Shown: piece after piece, positions 27,701 through 40,100 of the stretch
Numbering within the stretch: the first letter of the stretch is position 1
How the letters are laid out: every line of letters begins with the position of its first letter
Assembly (NCBI GenBank): GCA_947172415.1
Contig: OX359198.1
Span: forward strand, 5,735,401-5,799,400
Length of the DNA stretch: 64,000 bases
Reading direction: 5' to 3'
Origin: Chondrosia reniformis
Taxonomy: Eukaryota; Porifera; Demospongiae; Chondrillida; Chondrillidae
The notes under the pieces: model-generated
Seen by the model: the letters and a program-made list of their open reading frames with translations, nothing else
What the model was told of the DNA's origin: nothing
Databases searched by the model: none
Program-made: the position numbers and the translations under genes

Positions 27701-30700
27701 GTCATGGCAACACTGGTAAACACAGGGGCAGCCTACAGTCCTGGCCTAAGTGGGTGGAAGGACCACACAGAGGATAGCTGGAGAGAGATAGGAAGCCATT
27801 TTCCTATTCTTAGCACAGATGGAAGCCAGCATAGTGCAAGTAACTACTCCCTCCAAACAATATTGAGATAATTCCCTTGTAACATGATCCTAATGACTGT
27901 ACCTAGGATGGTGGGGGTTGGTTGTATGATAAAACAATAGCTAGACCAGCGAGGTAATGGACTAGCTCAACCTCTTAACTATTCATTACCAAAAAAATAC
28001 CAAAAAACCAAAAATTAGAGAGGAACATGTTTGGACCAGTGTCAGGGTTGCAAGTGATAAAAATTTTGGTATTTTTTTGAAATCCCATGCTGTTGCCATA
28101 GGATAATTAATCCTTGACACCTGACGATAAAACAATGACCAAAGAGTATCAAACATCTTATTTGGTACAATTCTCCTCTGACCAGCTCAGGAGAATAACA
28201 ACTAATATTTCCTGGTCAATTTCTATAAAAAAAAAGAACTTATCTATCCTTCCCAATACAGAGTAACTCCACATGAATTCCATGAAACAGCTGTCTGGCC
28301 CAGTGGAGAAGAAAAGGAGGAGAAAACTCTGTATCCTCATCTAAACCTCTCACTAGGTTTAGTTCTCTATAGGCCTTTACTCTAAAGCAGATGTAGCATG
28401 TTGAAAAATGGTGTGTTAGATTAGTACAGCAGCACTTATTGCAGTGAAATTGGAGAGGAGCAATATTCAATTTGGGCTGGGCGCTTTAGAAGTACATACA
28501 GCAAAACTTTACCCTTGGGCAACTTTTAATAATTAACTGAAGGCACCCTTCCACAGTTGTTAAATTACAACCAAAAATATCTATACAATCTGTGCTGTAA
28601 ATGAAATGTCAACCTCCCAGCCATACAGACACTTCTCCCATATAATGAACAGAGTGCAGAGAAGGGACCTGGAGTGAAAACATTGGTCAGATACTTAGAT
28701 ATGTACTATTCAGAAATTCATAACTTAAGCAATCTGGAGTAGAGCAAAAACTTTGTAGGAATTGAGAGTGATTTAGCAGTTAGAACCTTGGAAAGATCAA
28801 AAACGTTTTTCAAATATCCCCACTGAATTAGTCGCATACACTAACGAATATTTAATTCGACTATTATGCCTAATTCAAACTCTTGGTTATCCAAATAAGT
28901 TAAAATTAACAAAATTCCACCATATGGTGTAAATGTAACAATGATTATCTACACAAAAACATTTAAACAATAATCTTAAAGCTGTTCCAGAGTGTACCAT
29001 AGGATGGCCTCCCAGCACAGTATCTGAGATATGCAGACCATCGGCCAGTTCCCACACAACCTGGAATGTAATGATAAGTAACCATTGGATGCCATATCAA
29101 ACCACTAACAAACAAGACTGTTATCATCATCAATGATTAATACCCTATTTACATAAGCTTAACCTATTAAACTTCATTAACCATTAAATAGAGATTCAAA
29201 ACATATTGAAAGTAAAATTGAAAGTGAAATGCTATTCTTTCTCTTCCCCTAAAAATTGTCATTGTTCCTTGCATAAACAGAAATGTAGGAAGTTAACCCT
29301 AACAGGTACATAAATGGAATACACATACTATAATGGAGTGTGGCATATAGACACAATTAATAACACTATTGATTTCTTCTGTTTTCTCCATATACGTATA
29401 TAATACCAGTTCTTATAGAACCTCTACATGTTGGACATTTATTTCTCTATTTCTTAAATATCCTGTTTCTGGGAGCCCACTGATTTGAATAGTGATATAG
29501 AGCGGTTCACTAGTATAATATTGAGTGTGACCAGATGTCAAGTTTTATTTAAAATTGTGATTGGCAATGCACTGCAGATTAACTAACAATCCAGCTCCTT
29601 ATCTAAAATAATTTTCATCCTACATAACGCTGAGATCAACACAAGCTAATAGTCCAATCCACTGGATCATCATAATGTACACACTGTAGCATTGACTTTT
29701 CAACATCCATAAAAACATTTAGTACAAAGCACTTTACCACAATGAAGCAACTGGAGCAATGGCCCATAACAAATAATATAGTACTATATACTCATTAAAA
29801 GAATATTTAATCAAACCACAGCCAATGGTTGATAAACTCCTTTTAATTTATTCGCATAGCCACAACACTAGTCGCTCAATGAATAGATTTAAGGAGGCCT
29901 ATGAATATAATTATATGGTCACCTGGTGCACACTGCCTATACACCCGCAGCACCCTTCACCACATCATATATACCACTAAACATGTACCAACAAGTATAG
30001 AAGACACTATATATAAGTAAAAGACACTATATATAAGTAAAAGACACTATATATAAGGAAAAGTCTATAAGGTATATAGCCAGCTATATTGAACCTCAGC
30101 AACAATTAGATTTTATTGATTCCACAAACTGAATTCATTAGCATTAGGACCTCTGGGGTAAAACTGTCAATTTGTGAAATCAGTAAAATAAAATTGTTAC
30201 TGATACTTGGTATGAACATAGAAAACGTCCCCTATCATTTCATATACAGTGGTCCCCGCTTAATCATATACCCTTGGGACTGAACTACTATATTTGAATA
30301 AACAGTGTATTCCTTAAAGCAATATGCTATTAAGGGGGACAACTGTACACACGTACATATATACATACCTTAACAGTACTTGTACGGTGGAGAAGACAGC
30401 TAAAGAGAAACCTTAAATTCAATTCCTTATCACATTTCAGGATGATGCACTACATCCAATTACTAGCTCACTGAAACATCAAAGGACACATTTACCTTTA
30501 CTGACTGTTCAGAGCCAAGCTCTTTAAAATCACTGTACTTCATGACTTCAGCCATAATAAAGCCTCTCTCAAAGTCTGTATGAATTTTACCAGCTGCTTG
30601 AGGTGCCTTAGTCCCTTGCTAAAGGGAAAACAAATAAGACAAGCCTATAAATGTATATACCGTATACGTCCGAATTATTTCTTTCCAGGGAGTTTTGACC

Positions 30701-33700
30701 TGGCCTCTATTCAGGACCCGGCCTCTATTAAAGAATTGGCCTCGGCACCACGGCCTCTATTCGAGCCCCGGCCTCTATTTGGGACCCGGCTTCTATACGG
30801 ACATATACGGTAGCTACTTCTAGTAATATAGTGCATGTACGTATAAATCACAGATGATACCAGTCTTGTTGGATTCCCCACAAAATTTATGAATAGAGGA
30901 GACATTTAAAACATGTATACATCCAAACTCTATGCAACACCATCATGTCACGGTGGTCTTACCATTACAGTCCACGCTCTGACCTCATCCGGTCCTCCTG
31001 TAAAAAAGTACTGCAAGTGTAGTGCACTGTAGCCATTCTTGATGATCTTCGGAAGAGCACTAAGGGGAGAGGGTTACCAATCACACCGCTCTCTCCCAGG
31101 CTGGCTGAGGGAGAGGGTTACCAATCACACCGCTCTCTCCCAGGCTGGCTGAGGGAGAGCTCTGGTTGGCATTTGTGGTACAACTTTTGGTCCGTTATGA
31201 CTCAGACACTATTTAGAATTAAAGGGCTAAGCTTTTATGGGTAAAAATTCTACTAAAACTTATATTTCCTATAAAGCTGGACCATCTCATAACAATATGC
31301 CTAAGGTGCTTTGTAATGATATTCATATACACTCAAAAGATGCCCTTCAATGATATTCATATGCCCAAGATTGCATGTTAATGATATTCATACACCCAAG
31401 GATTGCTAATTGATATTCATATGCCCATGATTGACTGTTAATTATATTCATATGCCAAGGATTGCTCTTTAATGATATTCATACCTTTGGACCTTTTGCT
31501 CTTCTTGATATTTCTTTGCATCCTCCTCTCCCAAATCTAACAACTACATACGTAGGGAGCAATAAAAAAGAATTTAATGTATATTCATTTTATGTAAGCA
31601 AAGAAGCTTAACTGTATCTTTATTCAAAGCTCTATAGGTTTGCCCTAAGTCTAATATTAGTCTAAGAAACTTGTGTTTTAATCTATTCTCTTTAAGTTTC
31701 CTTACATTCACCGGTATGGTAACCTGAGGAATATGGTGTTTTAGAGGTTCATAATGTACGTCTCCTAATTATGTAGAGTACCAGATATATACTAAAGGAA
31801 TTTACACATTATCAGGGCACACCAAAAGCAAACAAAAATAGCATTCTCTAAGATTTGAACAACATCTTCTAGAAATCTCACCAAATGAAACACAATATCA
31901 GAATACAGACAAATTGATTATGACTGCATATAGCAGCTAATGTATGCGTCTATAAGCATACTATATCACTATAGTGTGGTACCTTAAGTTCAAAAGCACC
32001 ACTAAATGGAATGACTGTCGCTCTTGGGTCATTGACATCAATCCACTCCTTAACCTTCACAAGCCTATTACGCATATCATAAAGGGGCAGATTTTTGATG
32101 GAACAGATAGATGGGTGTGGACAGATAGATGGGTGTGGACAGATAGATGGGTGTGGACAGATAGATGGGCGTGGACAGATAGATGGGTGTGGACAGATAG
32201 ATGGGCGTGGACAGATAGATGGGCGTGGACAGATAGATGGACGTGGAGAGATATATGGGTGTGGACTGGTAGATGGGTGTGGACAGATAGATGGGTGTGG
32301 ACAGATAGATGGGCGTGGACAGATAGATGGGCGTGGACAGATAGATGGGCGTGGACAGATAGATGGATGTGGACAGATAGATGGGTGTGGAGAGATAGAT
32401 GGACGTGGAGAGATAGATGGACGTGGAGAGATAGATGGACGTGGAGAGATAGATGGATACTTTGACAGATGGTTGGAAGAGATGAATAAGTAAATAAAGA
32501 TGAAGGATGGATGGATTAGTAGATGGATAGATAAATGGAAAGATTGTGTGTGTTGACATGTACCATTTATTTTTCTTCCTAATATAGTCCTTTTCTGAGA
32601 GGTTAATAAGATAGATTACAGGTTTTGAAGTTAGGAAGAGGTGCTTATTCAGCACTTCTACTTCTAGATTTGACCATTCTCCGAACCTAACCTCTCGATG
32701 CTCTTGTTCAAGCATTGTTTCAACCTTCTTTAAACAGTCCTGCACAGAAACCATCACATGACAATCATGTGATACACACGATAACAACAGCCACATCATA
32801 TTTTTAAGGGCCCATCACATGACTATCATGTGATTTAAGTCTTGCCAGCCCATTGTCACCCTATGAATCACTTAAAGATTGACTTTTGGTAGCATAAGAT
32901 GGAAACTATAACTGAGCTATCATTTTGGAGGCACGGCCCAACAGTACGGATGATCAGCATTCTCCGCTCAATGAAGTAGGTCAATCCGACACTTGATATC
33001 TTCATAACTTGGTTGCCTCACTCACGTATTCTGGTTTCTGCTTCTTGTCGCCTCCTCTGACAGCTGTCTTCTCCAGTGAACCCAATCGATTTGCTAGAGT
33101 TTGTTGATCCTTTTTCATCAGTTCGTCTCTGATAATTTCAAGATCTCTGATCGGATTAATGTCTCCTTCAACATGCGAGATCTCAGCATCATCAAACACT
33201 CCTATAACAAATCATAAAACACACACATTATTCATTTCTTATTTGAAATCAAACTGGTAACTGGATGAACCATTAAACATTACTAACAGACCATAACACA
33301 TACGTGGAAAATCACTGAAGGAACCAGCCGAGTGACAAAGGTCTCTTCTTGGCTGGAGGACCGAAGTGTTATTAAAAATGGTAGCCAGCGGTCACCTCCC
33401 AGTCATCCAAAGATAGAAAAAATCCTCAAAAGAACCACATACAATATCATGATGTGCTTGTGGCATTTGTCACTCAGTCTGACATATTTATTACAGTTAT
33501 CCTAGTATCTCATGTTCCACTATTTTCAACTAACACAAAGCATCAAACATGCCCCAAAAAGCACTCAAATTCTAAGCAAATTAATGACTAAAAAAGCTCA
33601 TTTTATTGTGTACTCACTTAAGATATGAAATATTGCATCACAAGCGGATATGTGAGATAGAAAGGCATTCCCTAAACCTTGGCCTTCGTGAGCACCCTTC

Positions 33701-34414
33701 ACTAGACCAGCAATATCAACAACATTTAAAAAGGCTGGAACTCGACTGTAAAATATAAACAAGATGAAATGAATGGAGGCACTTTGAGCTGCGTCTGACT
33801 GTTACCTAACAGGCTTGTGATAATCACAAAGGAAGTCATATCTACCATCCGGCACAGCTACACGACGTATTTGAAGAAAGATAAAAAGTACATACAGTGC
33901 CTGCTACTTGAAAGTGTTCCTAAACATGATTGGCTAATAATTACGTAATGTTTAAGGTGTATTTCAGATGGTAGTAGACTATTTGATGCTTAAACTCATT
34001 TTCATTGGGATCAATAGTGCAGAATGGAAAGTTTTCCGCAGCGGCAGCACTCTTTGTCAGGACGTTGAAGAATGTCGACTTCCTGTAGGAAGGGTACATA
34101 AGCTGCGTACATTAATATACGTATACAGTATATATAGTACATTAAGGAATGCCATATAAAAAATAAAATGGCCGATGACATATCGATATAATACGTACGT
34201 ACATGTGTGCATTGTAGTATAGCCGTAATTATTTTTGTAATCAATACATTGAAACCTAGATACATAAGGAGAGCTCAAAGTAGGAAATGATTCCAGGAGC
34301 AAGTCGGCACTCTTACCCTACATTCGGCATACCAACGATGCCTATTTTCAAGGAGGTCCCAAATCGTCCTAAAAATAATGGTTGTTTCTGTTCCTCCTTC
34401 TTCTTCGGAGGCAT
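18708..34414 (-). CDS. OLA1: Obg-like ATPase 1
   Basis: Cytosolic YchF-family ATPase linked to translation and stress control. The start codon is at 34414 ([19 protein letters not shown]). Exons: 34317-34414, about 33990-34082, 33806-about 33873, 33618-33745, 33026-33201, 32564-32740, 31983-32064, 31485-31543, 30963-31059, 30495-30618 and 18708-18815. G1 is GMPNVGKST, split by the first intron. G3 is DIAGLVKGA (near 33700). The G4-equivalent NLSEKD (near 32600) is the YchF form that favours ATP over GTP. The TGS domain includes [13 protein letters not shown] and, in the last exon, [19 protein letters not shown], ending [12 protein letters not shown]. Phase 0 is kept across the last junction (QSVK to AAGK). 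That final intron is about 11.7 kb, far longer than the others, and contains the sequence from 18816 to 30494. The exon 2/3 boundary is not resolved: I see no clean GT-AG pair that keeps the expected frame. Confidence 0.93.
20384..20545. repeat. 35-bp tandem repeat, four to five units
   Basis: Units with the core AAATGTGTTCAAGGAGTGAC followed by AATGGATGCAGCACT. The first unit has an AATA variant and the last is truncated. It lies in the OLA1 last intron. Confidence 0.9.
20955..21890. repeat. 33/34-bp minisatellite, about 28 units
   Basis: The main unit is 33 bp with the core CACCTGATGGTGACACAGTA. A 34-bp variant has GTTACAGACCCCATCC in place of GTACTGATCCCACCC. The homogeneous 33-bp block at 21420-21740 is open in several frames, for example an 11-residue plus-strand repeat [11 protein letters not shown]. 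It is intronic and shows no start, splice or homology evidence of being a gene. Confidence 0.95.
23945..24095 (+). mobile_element. Dispersed repeat family 1, copy
   Basis: Contains the family core (AAAGCTCTCAC, then GGTTTAGTTCCCTATAGGCC, then TTTACTC...GTAGCAT) shared with the copies near 2863, 3592, 28275, 42515, 49258, 54035 and 61155. It looks like a short non-autonomous element. I see no coding capacity. Confidence 0.7.
24196..24209. promoter_or_regulatory. Perfect X-box-like palindrome GTTGCCTGGGCAAC
   Basis: A fully symmetric pair of RFX half-sites (GTTGCC, two bases, GGCAAC) inside the OLA1 last intron, far from any start codon. It could be an intronic enhancer site or chance. Confidence 0.3.
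25218..25256. repeat. CATA microsatellite
   Basis: A run of CATA units, about nine in a row, in the OLA1 last intron. Confidence 0.85.
28275..28430 (+). mobile_element. Dispersed repeat family 1, copy
   Basis: Carries AACAGCTGTCTGGCCCAGTG, then the GGTTTAGTTCTCTATAGGCC core, and ends near AAAAATGGTGTGTTAGATT. It is a better-preserved copy than the one at 23945, in the same intron and orientation. Confidence 0.8.
30000..30061. repeat. 20-bp tandem repeat, three units
   Basis: Three copies of AAAGACACTATATATAAG(TA), with the last one diverging, in the OLA1 last intron. Confidence 0.8.
30245..30347. mobile_element. Pogo-like MITE, 103 bp
   Basis: Imperfect terminal inverted repeats of about 25 bp: TACAGTGGTCCCCGCTTAAT on the left and, complemented, TACAGTTGTCCCCCTTAATA on the right. 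Both ends carry TA, as expected for Tc1/mariner/pogo insertion. There is no coding capacity. Confidence 0.65.
30657..30813. mobile_element. Short inverted-repeat element with TACCGTATA ends
   Basis: About 155 bp. The ends TACCGTATACGTCCG and (complemented) TACCGTATATGTCCG differ at one base. The inside is GC-richer than its surroundings and has four to five copies of a CGGCCTCTATT motif. It lies in the OLA1 intron between the exons at 30495 and 30963. It is a non-autonomous DNA element of unplaced superfamily. Confidence 0.65.
31056..31162. repeat. Tandem duplication (about 52 bp, two copies) beside an OLA1 exon
   Basis: Two copies of a unit containing GAGAGGGTTACCAATCACAC and CTCTCCCAGGCTGGCTGAG. 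It starts at the acceptor of the OLA1 exon at 30963-31059, so on the minus strand it lies just upstream of that acceptor. Confidence 0.85.
31598..31745 (+). mobile_element. Dispersed repeat family 2, copy
   Basis: Shares AAAGCTCTATAGGTTTGCCC, AGTCTAAGAAA, TTGTGTTTTA and AATATGGTGTTT with the copy at 48515-48665. The AAAGCTCTATAGG core suggests a link to family 1. It lies in an OLA1 intron. Confidence 0.65.
32101..32458. repeat. 18-bp minisatellite, about 20 units
   Basis: Units of GGACAGATAGATGGGTGT with C/T and G/A variants. It begins about 37 bases upstream (minus sense) of the OLA1 exon at 31983-32064. Both strands stay open through it because the unit is a multiple of three. It is intronic. 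Confidence 0.95.
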
Positions 34415-34648
34415 TCTAAATGTCTTACTTGTAGCTGAACGCCGCAAATAGAGGGACGAAACGAACAATCGCAACTGCTTTCGAATGATTGCGAAATGAA
34501 AAAGATAAATCAACCACAATTTTAAGATGTCTGTACTAAACCACAACACATACGTGAAAAACTAAGAAATTCTAAATACACACACAGACTTTGTACGTAT
34601 TGTCATAAAACGCTCAAAAATAGTATATACTGAGAGATGGAAACACTG

Positions 34649-36800
<2,152 letters not shown>

Positions 36801-36998
36801 ATTTCTGGGTCACACTCTTTCCTTGAAAAGCACTAAACGGCACTTCTTTTGGGTGAAAAACACACTAGATGCACTCCTTTGACCCTGATTTAAGTTCAGC
36901 TTCGTTAAACTTTGTCTCTTTAGCCTCAGATTTTACAGAAAATCTTAAAAAAGTTGAGTAGTTCTTGGGGGTGAGGTTTTCGTGGTCATGTGCACAAG

Positions 36999-37006
36999 TG
37001 ACGTCA
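36999..37006. promoter_or_regulatory. CRE site upstream of Sp-B
   Basis: The full palindromic CREB/ATF site TGACGTCA lies about 200 bases upstream of the Sp-B start codon. The match is exact. Function is inferred. Confidence 0.45.
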
Positions 37007-37033
37007 TACAAAAAAGCGACTACCTTTTACAAC

Positions 37034-37047
37034 GTTTCTATAGCAAC
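37034..37047 (-). promoter_or_regulatory. X-box-like site upstream of Sp-B
   Basis: On the minus strand it reads GTTGCTATAGAAAC, which fits the degenerate X-box RYYNYYATRRNRAC. It lies about 235 bases upstream of the Sp-B start codon and beyond the myosin stop. Moderate match only. Confidence 0.35.
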
Positions 37048-37167
37048 TCAGGTATGCATATAATTACTAAATATGTACTCTATATACATGTATATATATA
37101 ATAATAATAGAATATATTATGTAAATAGATTTATGTACAGTTGTTATCAATTAAGTCTGTCTAGCTA

Positions 37168-40100
37168 TTATGTGCGTTTGGATTTTAATCTTGAAAGAAT
37201 GTGATTAAAGGATTTTTGATTTGTTGTATGATCTTCTGGTGCAGCCACTTGTAGTTTTGCATCATGATTTTTCCAGAACTGTCCAAAGAATGATTTTCCC
37301 CTTTTGGAAGATGCTTCAATCTGTTTCTTCTGTTCATCCGCTAGCTTCTCAAAGTAAATTTTTGTTGATTTTGTTCTAAAAGTGAAACAATTTTGTATCT
37401 ACTATTCATATGGAGTATTTGGCTGGTTTACCTAGAAGATGGCCTCTCTGTAAGGTCGTTACCATAGCGATGATGCCTGGTATCAGTAGGACTGGATTCC
37501 TGGAAATATAACAGATTACAACAAAGCCAAATAATTCACAGGAAAGTTTCCTTATTTGTGTGCAAACTTACAAACACTATTTGAATTTCTTTTTGTGGTG
37601 AAGAAGCAGACAAACCACCACGTGGGTAAATACTGGTACCACTGGAGGAAAAGGCAGGCAGACATGACCCAGAGGTGGAGCCTCGCTGTACAACTAATTA
37701 CTTACCGTTCTTTACTAGCTTTCAGTTGTTTTACCAATTGCTGAGTAGGACCTAGACATGGGTTAACGTTTGTATTAATTAAAAAGTAATTGAAACTATG
37801 CAATTGGTGGAGTATTGTGTGCTGGATAATATCACCAGTGCCCACCTTGTGGAGAAGGCTCCATTTTCAGTGTCTTTAGCTTTGGGGGATCCTTGAAGGA
37901 GGGAAGACAAATGATATTTGTTAAATATAGTAGATTTTTTATGGGTCAACTAACTACGTATATTTGTGGAGTTTTAAAGAATTTGAAGAATTGTTTACAC
38001 ACCACAAGTCAAACCTATTCCAATTTGCATTTCAATGAAGGAACAAGCAGTAACAACTTGTACTACGTAGGTACTCCTCAAACTTAGAGCAGACTTAAGA
38101 TTGAATTCACAGAAACAACTGCTTGACCCAGTAAATACATGAGTGAGAAATGGTATTCATCTTGAAACAGAAGCATCTATGTACTGTATGTACCTGATCT
38201 CTCTTGAGTTGGTCAACTGTTTCACACTGTGCAATAAAGGTTTGTTCCCCTTTAGATTCAATCTACAGAGATCAGCGTCTATGCTCAACAAGGTAGCGGT
38301 TACTGATAACAGACTGACTAACCTGATACAAAAAGTGCTTTAGTTGTTCTGAGTATCCCTGTGTGTCCTTCACAGAACCGTGTTGAGGTATTCCATAGAT
38401 GTTGGTTGCCTCTGGAGGAGCATGACAATAAATATCACATGAAGAGGAGATTAACCCATTCCTAACATGATTTCACAACAACAAACCTAGTTTTGAGGCT
38501 TGCTGTGGCAGCGATGGTGACCTCATGGGGTAGTGTGGGTTGCTCCTCTGCTGGTTTTGTGGTTGCTGTCTGCTAGTAAATGGGTGTAGTTGAGGTTGCT
38601 TCCCTTCTAATCCTCTTTTAATCAGCTTAGGACTTCCATGTTGTGGATATTTATGGGGCAACAAATATTTTGATTTGCCCTTATGCTCCTTCAGACGAGC
38701 AGTTACCAAAGCCTGCTGCTGAAGGTTCTGTAAGATATTATCTTCCTCTATTTTTAAAAAAAGTTATTAATTATATAAATTTAGAAAATGAATATACATA
38801 GCAAATGGCCTACTTGTAGTCATTGGCCTCTTTCTTTCAAGCTTTTTTCTTCTTCTCATCAATTCTCTTACCTTTTTGCGAGCCATCCAGCCTCTAAACA
38901 CTACACAGTCAGAATTTATCATCACATGAAGCTGTAGTTTCAAGTAATCAGAGAATCAAAAGTCATAGAATGTACCCTTTTGGATAACTATTGCAGCTGT
39001 TTCTCTTCTGGCAAAAGCAGCTTCCCTCAAAACCACATAATGCTTCATTGCAATCCACCTCCTTACAGCTACAGGAATACAACAAACTTAACATTTAAAA
39101 CGGAAGATTGACTTACAAGCATCACTAAACAAGATAAACCTTTTTGGATAATTATGGCTGAATTTATTCTTCTTGTACGTTCTACCCTTGCAATAATAAC
39201 CTTCTGAAACTCACATCTGCAGAGCCAACGTCTCACAGCTAAAGCACCAATCGAAAAATAAATAAACTGACTACACACTCCCACTCTTTCACTGTTACCT
39301 CTTTGAATCACAATGATTGCCTTTTCCTGTTGCTCTCTTTCTTGTGCTCTTCTTATTATGGAGATTTGTCTGCGAACCAGCCATCCCCTTGCAGCTAAAA
39401 CAGAAATTGGAACAATCTACTTGAACAGACACAGTATATAAGTAGATTTGAAATGTATCATTTCCTTCAAATGTGGGATACAGTAGTTGTACAGCATTTC
39501 TGAATGTCTAGATGTATATAGCTTCAATGAACCAACCACTCTGAATTGCAAGAACTGTATTCAACTTTTTGAGCAATTCATTCCTTTGTTTAATGTATCT
39601 TCTCCTTGCTAACCAGCCCCTCACAACTATATACCAAAAAATTCCCTTATTAATACGATAATTGATACTGTAGTAATAATACTGAGCTCCTAGTTTACAT
39701 GACAATTTTGAGTGCAAGTTATTTTTTAGCACCTTGAAGTAGTCAGTGGCAGTTACATAGGTTCATAGTACATATGTAAGTGATACAGTGGCACACTTGG
39801 AATGCTGTAAATTTGTAAAAAGGTAAAATGTTCTACTAGAACTGTAAATCTACAAATGCATTATCTATAGGCAGTATATCAAATGTGTGGGTGATGCACA
39901 TATGGTTAACTAACAACAGAGATGTAACCTCATATCATGATTAATCACAACAATTTATGTTTCTGTATCAACCCTTCAACATTGGCCAAATGTAGCAATA
40001 ACAACCATTAAGTTGTTTATTTCTGTTTGGTTATCACAAACACAGATCCTTAGGAAAGTTAATGATATTCATTGTATTATTATAATGAATAATGTTAATG

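Larger units (their letters stand above)
18816..30494 (-). other. Giant last intron of OLA1
   Basis: About 11.7 kb of AT-rich DNA with no convincing exon on either strand, only short open frames with no recognisable motif. It holds a 35-bp repeat (20384-20545), a 33/34-bp minisatellite (20955-21890), two copies of the main dispersed repeat (about 23945-24095 and 28275-28430), a CATA microsatellite (25218-25256), a 20-bp triplet repeat (30000-30061) and a pogo-like element (30245-30347). Confidence 0.75.

Noticed and set aside
28980-29060. Possible alternative last exon of OLA1 (acceptor CATTCCAG, then VVWELADGL...)
   Set aside because: The peptide does not match the conserved OLA1 end, whereas the exon at 18708-18815 matches it closely and in phase.
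31974-32799. WTDRWV-type and STPIYL-type repeat proteins
   Set aside because: The 18-bp minisatellite read in frame. The minus frame merely joins it to the real OLA1 exon at 32564-32740.
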